NCBI GenBank assembly: GCA_016617785.1
Contig: JADILM010000006.1
Location: 62,001-126,000 of the forward strand
Source: Sporobolomyces roseus
Taxonomy: Eukaryota; Basidiomycota; Microbotryomycetes; Sporidiobolales; Sporidiobolaceae
DNA: 64,000 nucleotides
Direction: 5' to 3'
Shown: positions 24,601-36,638 of the stretch, one piece after another
Layout: every line of letters begins with the position of its first letter
How positions within the stretch are numbered: position 1 is the first letter of the stretch
Translations under genes and position numbers: made by a program
The notes under the pieces: generated by a model
Database searches by the model: none
Seen by the model: the letters and a program-made list of their open reading frames with translations, nothing else
What the model was told of the DNA's origin: nothing

Positions 24601-25737
24601 ATCGATGTCAACTCGTTGATTCAGAAGAAAGGTTACAACCCTACCATGTTCGATTTGAGGCCTCAGAACGCGAGGTTCTTCGTCATCAAATCTTATACAG
24701 AGGAGGACGTACACAAGAGTCTGAAGTATGAGATTTGGGCATCGACGGATTTGGGAAACAAGAGGTTGGACAAAGCGTTCAGAGAAAGTGCTGATAAGGG
24801 TCCTATTTATCTATTCTTTTCGGTCAACGCTAGGTAAGCACTCTTCACTCGTCTGTACCAGTACATTGAACTGATTCGTCCCGTCTTCGTTCGATAGTGG
24901 TCACTTTGCTGGAATGGCTCAGATGTTGACTCCCGTCGATTATTCGCTCACTTCGAACGTTTGGGCTTCCGACAAGTGGAAAGGAGTACTCAAAGTTAGG
25001 TGGATCTATATCAAGGATGTTCCTCTCAACGCTTTGAGGCACATCCGATTGAACAATACTCCCGAAAACAAACCAGTGTAAGCCTCACTCTTTCTTACTA
25101 TGAACTGTATCCTCGTACTGATCACTTTTTCGATCGTAGCACATCCTCTCGAGATACTCAAGAAGTTCCTTACGATGCCGGTCTCGAGGTTCTTCGCATC
25201 ATCGCAACTTATCAATCTCGTGCCTCTCTCCTGCAAGATTTCGCATGGTACGAAGCTCAACATCGACTCGACAAATCAAATGAAGAAGCAGGAGGAGGGT
25301 CCGTTACAGGTGACTCAGCCATACCACCTCGACAAGCTCACTATGCAAGAAACGATCGGAACCAACCTCAACAACCTCCTTCGAATAGCGGAACTCCCCC
25401 TCCTCCACCGCCTTCCTCCTCGAATACCAATCAGCAACAATCTCAGAACTACATCGCCCACGAACGACAGCATTCTCAAAACTCTCAAGCTTATCCTCAA
25501 TTCATTCCTCCTACTCCACCTTACGCCCAACTTCCATCTCATGGTTTCTCTCCTTCCCCTCCTCCTCATCCTCATCAAGCGCAACAAAATCAGCAACGTC
25601 AACCTTTCCGAAGCTTCTGGAGTAGAGGAGGTAACGGGAACTCTCCTCAACAATATCCAAACGGGGGACCTCAGAATCAACAGCAAAACTACTCGATGAA
25701 CAACGGTCAATACGACGGATCTGGTCTCGCTTTCTGA
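21672..25737 (+). CDS. YTH-domain m6A RNA reader (YTHDF/Pho92 type)
   Basis: Binds N6-methyladenosine in mRNA, in relatives promoting decay or translational control in the cytoplasm. Exons 21672-22222, 22290-24833, 24898-25077, 25140-25737 join in phase to 1290 residues. The YTH domain spans about residues 975-1115: [20 protein letters not shown], then [27 protein letters not shown] and [19 protein letters not shown], ending [14 protein letters not shown]. The three aromatic-cage Trp residues of YTHDF proteins (IWxS, DKWKG, VRW) are all present. The ~970-residue N-terminus is disordered and rich in Ser, Gln and Pro; the C-terminal tail is Gln/Asn-rich, a composition associated with condensate formation. 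Much longer than yeast Pho92 (about 300 residues), mainly by N-terminal extension. Confidence 0.92.
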
Positions 25738-26184
25738 ACTCTTCCCTCCCTCCTCTCCTCTGTCCATAGTGTACATTCCTGTTCTCTACTCACTCGACTT
25801 TGTTCAAAACCTATAGAATCAATCTCCCTTCTCGCTTCACTACTCATCATCTTCTTGCCTTAATGCTCTCATCCAGATGGACCCTAGCTCTTTCTCCTCT
25901 ACTAATCTATACGAAAAACGCGCCGCGCACGAGCTGTCTTCTTTCCTCCTTCTCTCTTCTTCGACGTTTTATTTGCCCCTTTTAGATTAATACGATAGAC
26001 ACTCGGAACACACGTTCATAGGGCACCAATCTAAGTAGCTTGTAACTCGGAAACCCGATTCATTCTTGCGAGACCTTTGGAAACGAATGTTTGCGAATCG
26101 CTCTCTTTCACTTTCGCTTCACATTCGCTTCTCGCTTCGACTTTCGAAACTCGCCGGACAAGATAAGCAAGCTCGAAGATTGCT
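25738..26184. other. intergenic region
   Basis: 3' region of the YTH gene and leader of the next gene; I see no gene here. Confidence 0.5.
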
Positions 26185-29100
26185 ATGGAGGTAGCGTCGA
26201 CCTCGCAGACTACCTCTTCAAACTTCGATGCCTCTTCATCACCATCAATGAACAATCCCGACTCACAGCTACCAACCTCAATTGATGCTCCTCGAACAGA
26301 TACAAGAGACTCGAAGATAGTTTCTGGACATAGCGATTTGATCACAGTGAGTCCTGTTGCTCTTGATCGCGGTGGACACATTCTGTTTGCTCATTAGCTT
26401 TCATCCCCAGACTCACACAACCTCTGGGACTGACCCTGACGCCCAGCACCCGCAAGATCAGGCTACTGCTCCCCTCACCTCGAACACGTCGCAAGAGATG
26501 GCTGCTCAAGTTGATTTCGCTTCGAATCAATCTCCCTCAGACTCAATTTCGCGGTCGGATCCACCGCAAACTCGACTCGATGTGACTCAGTATCAGAATA
26601 CCAAGCTGGACGTGAGTCGAACCTGAATTGTCTCTCGAGACGAAGATACTGACATGAAAGCGATTCATAGGTTTCGCTTCACATGCCTTTCTCGCTCGCT
26701 TCTATCGTTCAACAAGGCCACGTCCCCGAATCTTCCAGCAGCCGTATCATTGACACCTCGAAGAGTCTACCGCTTCCTTCAGCTATCGCGAATCGTTTCC
26801 CATACCTCAAATCGCATTTTTCGAATCTACTTCTACAAAATCGTCATCCTCCTATCGCTTCCGCACCCACTTCCACGACTGATCGACCGATCACCATCTT
26901 CTCTAAAGCGCATATCTCGAGACCGATCACCGCCGAGCAACCGCCTTTCTCTTCTTTCACTGCCCTTTTCTCACAAACCGATCTCGACGCTTTCCCTCTC
27001 GACGACTATCACGCTCAATCGCCTTCAATTCGGCTCGAGACGACCTCGACGACAGATTCATCGACCTCTGCAACTATCGAGCCTCAAGCTGATTTTGACG
27101 AAGGCATGATGGACAATCAAGCTAATTCAGAAGATAGAATCGAACTTGATCATCGAACAGAACTCGAGGAACAACGCAAACGACGACTCGAGGCATTTGC
27201 TGAAGGAGATGCTCGTGAAGCGGAAGAGGAGCAACTACGGAAGAAGACGAAACGCGAAAGGAAGAGGGAGAAACAGAAAAGAAGTAAACAGAGGAAACGA
27301 GCCGCTGCTGCAGCTGCTCACACTGATGCAGGAGCAATTCAACTGGGGGAACATACTGGGTCGACCGAGTTGATGCTTGCTGACGTAGCTGAAGTCGAAG
27401 AAGGAGAGATCCGGGAGGAAGATCCAGTGAGCTCCCTCACGCTTCTCTCGAGCGAGGTCTGACCCTGTTTGTTCCCCCCTCTACAGTCTACTCTGCTCAT
27501 CTCGTCGAACTCGACTCGCGGTCCGCTTCGACCATCTCGAGACGTTCCTCCAGCATCCCACTCAGAATCCAATCACTCGAATGCGACTCTGACGGAATCT
27601 CAAATCACTCCGGATCAGACTGCGATAACCCAAAACAACACTCGTACCAATACTTCGATGACCGCTGCGACTCGACCTTCTCCGCTTTCTTCTCGTAGTC
27701 CTTCGCCCGTTTCACCTCAGCATCCGACTCTCTCTCTATTCGTCCACCAATCGAGTTCGAACGAGATTACTTCTGGAGTGAACGCAAGTGCTGATGAAGA
27801 GGAAGCTGAGGAGGAAGATGAGGACTCGGCGCTTCTCACTCTCGAACAAGAGGTAGAGTTCTTTGCAAGATCCAGATCAGCATCGGTCGACCACAGTCCA
27901 ACTTCTCCTTCTCAAAGTCAAGAAGTTCCGAAGCAGGCCGCACAACCTGCTCCCTCTGGATCAGGTCAAGGACGTTACGAAGATGTCGGGCATCCGACAG
28001 TCGCAGATTCTTCGAGTCTCGAGACAGGGCAACTCGGAGAACCGCTCAGCAGCGATCTTAGCGAGTTGGAAGAAACGAGCGCGGACGTCAGTGGAGAGGG
28101 AGAGGCGCAGCTGGTGTCGAGGGAAGGCTTGATGGATATCGACGGATCAGAGGGTGACCAAACTGTCTCCAGTTGTAAGTCTCTCGCTTTTCTCCTCTTT
28201 GTCAGGAACCAGGCTATTCTGAGTTGCGACTTGATCCAACAGCGGATCAAATTGTACCTCGAATGGCGCTAGCAGACTACCTCGATCAAGCGCTCGCGAA
28301 GGAGATGAAAGGTAATCTTCGCTCGTTCTTCACTCGACTTCGTCATGAGCTGACATCGCTCTGAACCTTCCGTAAACAGACGTTTACACTCCTTGGTGGG
28401 AAGAGAATGCTTCTTCGTCTTCGCTGAGAAGTCTGCTAGCAGACCGAGATCGAATCTTCAAGTCGCAGCGAGGTCAAGTTGATGGTGCGCCCTGCGTACC
28501 TCTCGTCATCCGCAGCGAAAGTTGCTGACAACTCGAGACACGATCAGACAAGAAGCAAGAAGAAGCTATCAAAGCAATTACCAGCCCGAAAGTCAGTATT
28601 GGAGAACAAACTCAACGACATTACCTCTCTCACTTCGCCGAATACATCGCTTTCTGCCGCATTCTCGAGGTTCCCGCCTTCCCTATCACCGCAGAGCTCT
28701 CGATACTCTTCCTCTATCAGCATCGAATTCAATGGCCCAAGTCTTCGCGAAAGATCAACGACGTTGCTCTACGCACCATTGCTCGCTGGACTAGTGATAT
28801 CTTCAGCGATGAGGACGACACTACTGCTGTAGACTGGAACTCGGACAAGGAACTCATCGGAGTGCTCCAAGAGTGCGTGTCTACGAAGAAAGGTGCGTTA
28901 CTTATCTGCTTTTGACATCGCGCGGGAAGCTGATCATAGATTCGTTGCCTAGGTTCGAAGCAAGCCAAAGCACAACCTGTCAAGACTGCTACGACTACGC
29001 AAGCAGTTCCGCCGTTTCGTTCGTCCATTTCGGAGCACCCGCCTCGATCGAACATCGTTCCCCTCAGTCCAGCTCCTGCACCCAACCTCTCTTCCTTACC

Positions 29101-30014
29101 TTCAACGATCGGAGCTCCTGCTGTAACTACCTATCGCTCAGGAAGATGACCTCCTAACTGACCACTTCAAAGCTCGATAGGCTTCTTCGCCAACTGCTCA
29201 AGACACGACAACAGCATCATCAGATAGTCGACGTCTGCGCTCTCGTCTAGCTTCTACCAAGTCAACCTTGTCGTCCTCGCCTTCGAAGATTGCAGATCGA
29301 AACGGAGTTGGGAAATCCGTTGCGAAAGAAAAGGAGTTCACTTCGACTGTATGTTCCCGCAACTCAGGCATCGATCGAATGGAACTCATTGCGTTGTGAT
29401 TGATTCAGAGCTATCAACAAAGCGCAGCTTGCTCAAATATTTCAACAGCGCAAGAGATTCTCGAAGAAGGAAACAGCTCGAACGCGAAATCACCGGTTCT
29501 CTCACTTCCTCAACCCTCGAGCTCGCTCGCGAGAACGAGCAACTCGGCCCTTCTACCTCCACCCCGTCGACCCTCCGACATCGTCAAATCATTGAATCCG
29601 AAATCGACTGCCACCGCTCAAGCCCGATTCGCAAAGTCGAGCCCTCATCCAACTTCACATCGCCAGTCGATGCGCGCAGCACAAACCGACTCCATGACCT
29701 CGTTCTCGTCTCTTCCCGCAGTCTCACTGTCTAGTAATCCTATCCCTCGCCTCGAAGTCCTACATCAACTCGTGCCGCAACTACTTTCTTTCCTCAACGC
29801 TCTCGATCGATCTCTCTTGCCTCTCGCGCCACTATTGCAAGCTGCAGGATACCGCACCCTCGACTCGTTGGTCGAATTGGCTTCACTCGAACCGTCAACG
29901 AGGAATAGGATGTATCAGGAAATCATTGCTCGAGCTGACAATGTCGATGGAAAGTTGTTCGCGCTGTTGGAGTCGAAGTTGATCGAGGCTCAGGAAGGTG
30001 ATTGGAAAGATTAG
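26185..30014 (+). CDS. full-length member of the recombinase-like/SAM-like family
   Basis: Function unknown; probably nuclear. Ten exons (26185-26346, 26411-26611, 26671-27426, 27487-28174, 28243-28311, 28380-28484, 28548-28892, 28953-29122, 29181-29348, 29409-30014) join in phase to 1089 residues. Disordered N-terminus; basic coiled patch (RKKTKRERKREKQKRSKQRK, about residue 315-335) followed by EVEEGEIREED. A helical module at about 630-775 (DVYTPWWEEN, QTQRHYLSHFAEYIAFC, SILFLYQHRIQWPK, ALRTIARWTSDIF) matches the gene at 3008 and resembles the core-binding domain of tyrosine recombinases; no catalytic RHRY domain follows. The last 80 residues form a SAM-like helical domain (LNALDRSLLPLAPLL ... 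LLESKLIEAQEGDWKD). It lacks the Cys/His module of the 1-7 kb relatives. Best template for the family. Confidence 0.7.
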
Positions 30015-30358
30015 CGAGCGGAAGAGTGTTGTCGTTGTTGCTTGTAGTGTTTTCCTTTCCTTCGCATGCAATCTTAGATTGCTGTCTCTTCCTTTGACTT
30101 TCCTCCCCGATCGATAAGCGAGAATTGAATCCCTTCGGCAGACAATAGCGGAGCGTATCGAATAGAACTTGACCATTCGTGCGAAAGTCTGGGAATGAAT
30201 TTGCCCATTCCTCTCTCTTCCGCCTTCTCTTCACTACTTCAATTCGCTTCGACCACAGCTCCGGCAGAATCAGACAAACAAGCTCACAGAAGCGCAGGAA
30301 GGTCGTATCAGTCTCGCTCGCTGCTTCCCTACACCACAGCGGCGCTTCATCAATTTCA
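30015..30358. other. intergenic region between tandem family members
   Basis: About 340 bp. In-frame open sequence continues upstream of the next ATG to 30179, so a longer N-terminus for the next gene is possible, but its composition does not match the paralogue. Confidence 0.4.
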
Positions 30359-32086
30359 ATGAATAATCACGATTCTCAGCCGTTCAACACGCAAGATCTA
30401 TCTGAGATGGATACAGCTTCTTCATACGAACACTCTCTACTTACCAATCCAACTTCCGTAAGTCCTGGGTAACTGCTGTAGGAGCCCGAATCACTCGCTC
30501 ACTCTCTTTGTCTCCGCAGACACGATCACCCTCCAACGCGTTTTCTCTTGCTGAAACAGACCTATATCCAACTACTTCAACTGTGCAAGACGTCCCTCTC
30601 AAGCGGAAAGACAATCTCGAATCTATCGTTCTCGAAACCTCTGCTTCCTCGCTTCCTCCCGTCCCACATCAGCTAGTCAACTATGGCGACACCTACACAC
30701 CTGAAATAGATGTACATGGCTCGAAGCCGATGCTCACGCTCGCAGTTGATGGGTCAGAATCAACTCCGACTCGAATACAAAAATGTTCACAACTTCAAAC
30801 TCCTCCAACTTCCCCCACTTTCTCCTTCACTTCCAACGCACGAAACATTAGCGACTCTATAACTACCGATCCAATGCCCAGCGCCTCTCAAGACTCTTCG
30901 ATTCGACTTCGACCAGTTTCTCCTTCGCTTTCTCCAGAAATCGACTCTGCTGCTTCCGAGATTCTTCACCGACTAACCATTCCTTCAACCTCACTCACCG
31001 CCTCGAATACTGTATCTCAATCGACAGAGCAAGTTGCCGCTTGGAATACTTTACCTCGCCCTTTGGAGCAAGTACCCGACGAGCAACCGAATGGAGAAGC
31101 CGTTCTCGATCATGGAATGCAACTAGACGAGCATCGAACGAAGAGGATCCGAGCTATGGAAGAAGAAGAAAAGCGGCAAGCCAAGAAGATCAAGCTAGAT
31201 CAACTTCGGAGTGACGAGAGGGATGAAAAGAGACAGAAAAAACGAGCAAGAGAAGCTGAAAGTGTCGCAAATCAGTCTGACGAGGGATGGCACGAGTCAC
31301 CATCTTTCTCGACTTTCCGTGAACGCCAGCTTCAAGGCGGTACTGCGCAACCCGAAGAGTATGAATTAGAAGAAGGCGAGGTTAGAGAATACACTGCAGT
31401 GAGCCTTTCCAAACTCCTCTGACCCGAGAGTATCGCTTACTATGCTGTGGACCTCTTCTCTCAGATTGAGATTAGCCTCGCTCTATTCCCTATTGCTCTC
31501 TACGACATCCCGCCTCATCTGCTCCCTTCTGCGGAACAGGCGAATCTCAAAAGCAAAATTCCCGAAACTCTTGAACTTGAACCCGCTCCAAGCAAGAAGC
31601 CGAAGAAGAAGAAAGAGACCGGAAGCGAAGGGGAGAAGAAGAAGACTAATATCGATCGAGTGAGCGACAATGCTTATGTTCGAGAAGTTCAGAATGTAGC
31701 AACGGAAGACAATGTAAGCCTGTTCTCGCTCGCGACCTACCTATCTTGCGCTAATGATCAGTGTGAGGTAAGGGTAGGCTCACATCGTTGCATCTCCCTC
31801 GGAATCTGCTGCTGCTCATCTTCTCGATCTTTCGGAATTGCCAGCTTCTCACCTAGTTCGATACCTCAAGGGTCTCGACAGCTCCCTCGAGCCGCTCGCA
31901 CCTTTCTTACAAGCCTCAAGTGTCGTCTCTGTCGATTCTCTCGTCGAAATGGCTTCGCTTGATCCATCACTCAGGAAGAGGATTTACTCGGAGATCGTTG
32001 CTCGAGGCGAAGGCATCGACCCGAGTCTGTTCGTGCTACTCGAATCGAAATTGATTGCAGTCAGTGAGCAAGAGCGGAAGGGATGA
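30359..32086 (+). CDS. short family member lacking the recombinase-like module
   Basis: Function unknown. Exons 30359-30457, 30520-31398, 31465-31713, 31778-32086 join in phase to 511 residues. The N-terminus MNNHDSQPF matches MNNPDSQLP in the gene just upstream, and a basic/acidic patch (RQAKKIKLDQL ... ELEEGEVREYT) is collinear with that paralogue's KKTKRERK ... EVEEGEIREED. The C-terminal domain is also shared: LKGLDSSLEPLAPFLQAS, SVDSLVEMASLDPSLRKRIY, LFVLLESKLIA. What is missing is the whole central segment with the recombinase-like helices, so this looks like an internally deleted tandem duplicate. The final exon acceptor at 31777 is chosen because it alone keeps the C-terminal domain in frame. 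Confidence 0.65.
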
Positions 32087-32502
32087 AGAAGGAAAGATCC
32101 TTTGCTTGTCGCTTGTAACGTTCTTCCTTTCTCGCATGCAAAGCAGAACTTCCACTTTCACCTCCCAGTGGCCAGAGTCTGGGTGGCTCTCTGTCTCTCG
32201 CTCTCTATCTCTCACTCAGGCTGAACTTGATCTCATTCACCGACTGATTCGCCGCCTCGTTCAGTAACGATTCTCTCGCAACGAAGAAAATTCGTTCGAG
32301 GTTAAAGTCGGTCTAGATCGTATATTTGCGGTTCTGTCTTCTCGTCCCCTCTTCCTCCTCCCTCCTTCTTCCCTCGCCTGCACTCCCCGTCCCACGCTTT
32401 CCGGCTCATCGGGCTAAAGTCGATTGAGCTCGTCCAATTCCGTCTCCCTCCCGCCTCGCAAACTTGCCCCTCTCTTCGGAACGCGTCCTTCCCTTTCGAA
32501 AG
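32087..32502. other. intergenic region at outer edge of left duplication arm
   Basis: About 415 bp with CT-rich stretches before the NAT start. I see no clear similarity to the corresponding flank at 56336-56726, so the outer boundary of the duplication lies at or close to the NAT coding sequence. Confidence 0.4.
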
Positions 32503-33741
32503 ATGGATGGAATCCCTCTCGACCCTTACGTCCAGCTTACTCTCACTCCACAACAAGTCCATCAATATCTCGAGAGAATCCGACTACCGCCTTCGACTTT
32601 CGATGAACGTCCGTCTTTCGAATTGTTATCGAAACTCTTACTGGCTCAACTAGAACACATACCGCTCGACACCTCTCCACTACACGTGCCAGAAGCAGAT
32701 TGGGAATTAGAGAAGCCGATCGAGTTGAGTAGCAATTTCACGGGAATGCCGGAAGGAATTGGTGCTTTCGAAAGAATAGCTGTTCAAAAGAAAGGAGCTT
32801 TCTGTTTCTGTGAGCTGCTTATTGACTATTCAAGCCATGAAAGAGGGAGCTGACAAAGGAGGAACAGCGAGGTTTCAGCAATCAATGCGACATTCTCAGC
32901 ATTTCTACGAGCTTTCGGATTCAGAGTCAGTGAACTGGTAGGAAGAGCGTTCAAGTCCCTCGGGAATGACCCCTTGACACACAAGGACGGATACAAATGG
33001 GGGACTTTGACTCACCAAGTCATGCTCGCGGATTGGGAAGGAAGTGAGGAAAGATATTTCGGTGAGTGTGAGCGAATTTCAAGACGCTCTACCATACTGA
33101 TCTGTCGTTTTGTGTCGTTGTAGTCGATGGTGGATGGGGTCCTTGGGCTGTACCTGTACCGTAAGCAGTCTCAGCTGCGGTTCCTCGTTTCGCGAAGCTG
33201 AAACATTTCGTCAAAAACCTACAGGATCAAGCTGTCCGATAAAGAGACGGTCCTAGGACTCAATCCCTACGAGGCTTTCACTCTCCGCCACGAGCACCTT
33301 CCTCTCCTTCCCACACAAACACAGCCGATCGATTCAGGTCCGAAAGGTTGGACTCTTTCTAGACGAATCACACCTTCCGGTCAACCTGTTTCGTTGCCCC
33401 TCGACTCTGATTCAGCCGGCTACTGGTCGCCTCTGTTTCATTTCCAAGTAACATCTGCCTCGCTACTCGATTTGCGATTATACCATCATTTCTCAGCGTC
33501 GCACGATCTCGCCGTTTTCACCGCCTTCTGGCTCGTGACGAAGCTGATCCCGAATAGTGGAGGTGCAAGGAGGAGTATGTTGTATGCTGATAAGGAGGTG
33601 AAAGGGAGGAGAGCGAAAGTGTACATGACAGGAGGGCATGAGGCGAAAGGGAGTTTGGAGGGAAGGGATGTCGAGTGGGTCGAGATGGAAACGAGAGTGA
33701 TGAAGGAATATTTGAAGAAGGAATTTGGGTTTGCTTTCTAG
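32503..33741 (+). CDS. arylamine N-acetyltransferase, left-arm copy
   Basis: Transfers acetyl from acetyl-CoA to arylamines, hydrazines or related xenobiotics in the cytosol. Exons 32503-32809, 32879-33061, 33124-33160, 33225-33741 give 347 residues. The Cys-His-Asp triad is readable: KKGAFCFS (Cys, split by intron 1), TLTHQVMLADW (His) and VDGGWGPWAVP (Asp). Longer than bacterial NATs (about 280) through a C-terminal extension ending LKKEFGFAF, as in other fungal NATs. The ATG at 32503 (MDGIPLDPY) is conserved in the right-arm copy. It converges with IPK1, leaving only 35 bp between stop codons, so their 3' UTRs probably overlap. The physiological substrate cannot be read from sequence. Confidence 0.88.
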
Positions 33742-33776
33742 ACGTTCCCTTGTTCTTGAATAGAGTTTGTTGTTTC

Positions 33777-35182
33777 TCAAGTTTCGTTCGTGCATTTCCT
33801 CAACTCCCTTCTCTCCTCCTCGTTCAAACCTTCGAGCATCGTCTTCCAGCTCTTGAGAATCTCCTGATCCAGCTCTAGCCATTTCCGCAGCTTCTTGATT
33901 GACTTTGGATCCAAATCGATAGCTTTGACCTTTGTCTTAATCTCTTGCGTTTCCTGATCCCTCTCGACCCTGACAATGATGGAACAGTCCTTGAAGGTTG
34001 CGGAGAGGAGGAAGGAGAGGATTGATTGTCTGAGGTCGAGAGGAGAGGAGGATTGGTAGGAAGTGAGGAAGGAACGCCATTCTTCGATTGATGATTGTGA
34101 GCCGAGAGAAGTGAGATCCGCTGAAGGGTCGAAGACGTCGATTGAAGTTTGCGAGGTAACAAGTGAAGCTATTCCCTCTATGTCGAGCGGATCGAGAGAG
34201 GATTGAAGACGGGAAAGGGTCGAGAGGAGAGGCGAAGATTGGAGGGCGGGAATGAGGAGAGATGTGGCGAGGAAGCGAAGGGAGGGATTGGTCGAGTTGA
34301 CTTTGGTGTAGCATGTGAGGAGGTCGAGAGCCGACGCGATGGCTGAAGACTGTTCGACGTACAATGAAACGAGAAACGAAGAAACAGACTCAGCCTAAGC
34401 GTGATCGAAGCGGAGAGCAAAGCAGAGTGAAGGAGCGCACATCGTTCGGCCTGATGACTTGACCATTCGCAAAGATTCGCAAGTTGTTGACTTCACCTTG
34501 ACTCGTCTCCCAGATTGAAAAGAGCGAATCAACAGCTTGTCGAATTCTCATTGAATCCCCGCTGTAGAGGTCGAGAGGACAATAGCCTTCTTGGTGATCC
34601 TTCAGCGACTTTGTTCGATGGTAGCGATGCATACAGAATCTACAGTAGGTCGTCTTGATTGAGCGAGTCGAAGGAGAAAGGTGAACGGGAGAGGGGAGGA
34701 AACCCCATTTCGGCTGTGGAATCAACGATCATCGACACAGTTCTCACTCTGTAGAGGTAACGTGGACTCACCTTGATCTCGAATGCGATTGTGCGTTTCC
34801 CTCCTACGAGATCTTCTGCGATTACTCCGAATCGACTCTCTGAATCAATCTCATCCTCGTCTTCCCTCTCTCTAGGTCTACTCTTTCTCTTTACTAGTAT
34901 CTCATGCATCTCTTGAAGCCATCCTCGATCCAATTGAACCAATTCCATCTCTGTAACTTGATCTTTCCCCAACAAAGGTTCAACTATCTCCTTTGCAAAG
35001 TCGATATCTGCTTCTCCTGCTGTCGTAGTGTGATGTAGCTTCTTCCTCTTCCTCAATCGTAGTACTCTGCCCTTGTAAGCTGGTTGTGAGCCAGAGTAAG
35101 AGAGGACTAAATTCGCTCCTCCTTCAGCTAAATACTGCCAGTCTAGAGGGTTTGTAGAGTCGAGGGGAGGTAATCGAGACAT
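33777..35182 (-). CDS. IPK1: inositol-pentakisphosphate 2-kinase, left-arm copy
   Basis: Phosphorylates InsP5 at the 2-position to make InsP6, needed for mRNA export and signalling. Minus-strand exons 35182-34772, 34713-34441, 34349-33777 give 418 residues. Family signatures: EGGANLVLSYSG near the N-terminus (glycine-rich nucleotide loop), GRVLRLRKRKK, FEIKPKWGFLPSP, the Cys/His zinc segment CRFCMHRYHR with YCPLDLYSGD, and FKDCSIIVRV. All are intact. The reading frame stays open for 119 codons upstream of the chosen ATG, but that stretch has no counterpart in the right-arm copy, whose conserved start aligns at 35182; the extension is therefore probably leader. Convergent with NAT. Confidence 0.88.
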
Positions 35183-35549
35183 CTTGGAGTACACTTGAGG
35201 CTGTTCGAGCTGTTCCGAAGCTGATCTGAGGCGTCGAAGTGATTGGTTCAAAGTCAGAAGTTGAGAGATCGTTTCTCTCCCTTCCTCCTCCTCCTTCAGA
35301 GTAACCTCGCTCTCATTTCGCTGTTGAGATAGCTCATAGCTGTTCAGTGGTTCTGATGACGCTTTGAAGTGGTCAGCGTTGAAACAGCAAACTTTCGCGC
35401 TCAAATTCTCGTTTCGCATCGCTCGTTTCTGCTTGTTCTTTTCCGTGTCTGAGCTCCCGGTTGGCGACAAGCTACACTCGAGAGTAGCCTGATCCATCAA
35501 GAGCTCATACGCAGAGTAATCGTCTTTGATTGTCAGCACTTGACTCTAC
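35183..35549. other. spacer between IPK1 and NAA20, left arm
   Basis: 367 bp, largely alignable with the 515-bp spacer of the right arm, which carries about 150 bp extra. No gene seen apart from an open frame continuous with IPK1. Confidence 0.5.
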
Positions 35550-36638
35550 TCAAAAGACGATCTCTTCTGGTCCTACTCCCCAATCTCGTCCACTCTTGAT
35601 TCCTTTTGGCAGTTTAATCGATTCCTTGTCCTTGTCTATAGGTAGAGCTTTCCTCATGTCTGCCCAATCCGAAAGTGGGCGAGTCACTTCGAGGAGCTTG
35701 AGGGAAAGACAGATTTCAATAAGAGAGGGGAACTCACCGAACGCGTCTTCGTCTGGTTCTTTCGGACCACCTCCGTAGTATCCCAATACTCTCCGATATA
35801 TCATGTACCCGAGTGATTGATACAAACCTATTGCGAGATCGTTTGATTCTCGAACGAACAAATCGACGCTGTGCAAAGAGAAGCAAGTTAGTTCGAGAAC
35901 GACATTCGAGGTACTCGACAAAAGCGAAAGTTGGAATCAGAAAGGAAGAAGAGTGACTTACAACCAGCCCTTCTCTCGATCACTCACTGATTCGAGCAGA
36001 TCCATCATCATACTTGCGAGTCCTAATCTTCGATGTGAAGGCGAAACAGTGATTGCTGAGACGTGGCCGCTGTGAGGTGAAAGTGGGAATAGATGTGTCA
36101 GCAAGCCCTATGTACGATGCATCAGGCCTCGAAGGCGAGGATGCGGCCGGCCGGGGTCGATAGAACGGGAATCGAAGAGAGGAGGAAGAGCGAAAGCTGC
36201 GACTCACTGCCATTCTTTCCCTCGACCTTCCGTCTTCCCCATGACTGCCAGCTCGCAGAACACCAAATTATCAGTAAATCAGCGTCGTCAAAGATGGATA
36301 GAGACAGCATCGCAAACTGACCATAGCCCATCAATTCACCTCCCTCTCCACCCCCGAATCCTCCTGCACTCGTAGCCCTCCCTCTAGTTGAACTCGTGCT
36401 GACCTTCCGTGATCCTCCAGCAGATTCAACAACGCTGTGAGCAAGAGAATTGGACGATCAACTGAGAGTTCAAAACGAAAGATCGAAAGTAACCCAGTCA
36501 AACTCACGAGAATAAATCTGGCCAAGTCGACATGTAGCTCAAGTAGTAGCTAACACCGTAAGTTTCAGTCCACACGTCGAGGTTGATGCCATTGAATTCG
36601 AATAAATCGAGAGCTGAGAAAGGTCTCAACAAAGACAT
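35550..36638 (-). CDS. NAA20: NatB N-terminal acetyltransferase catalytic subunit, left-arm copy
   Basis: Co-translationally acetylates N-termini beginning Met-Asp/Glu/Asn/Gln, with NAA25 on the ribosome. Six minus-strand exons (36638-36508, 36434-36322, 36244-36208, 36069-35962, 35868-35738, 35659-35550) give 209 residues. GNAT features: MSLLRPFSALDLFEFN, LDVWTETYG, ELMGY, EWHGHVSAITVSPSHRRLGL (acetyl-CoA-binding RRxGL), VDLFVRESNDLAIGLYQSLG, and EPDEDAFDMRKALP, all aligning with human NAA20. Unusual is a ~25-residue Ser/Gly-rich insertion just before GELMGY. Divergent from the DUF7918-like gene across 186 bp. Confidence 0.9.
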
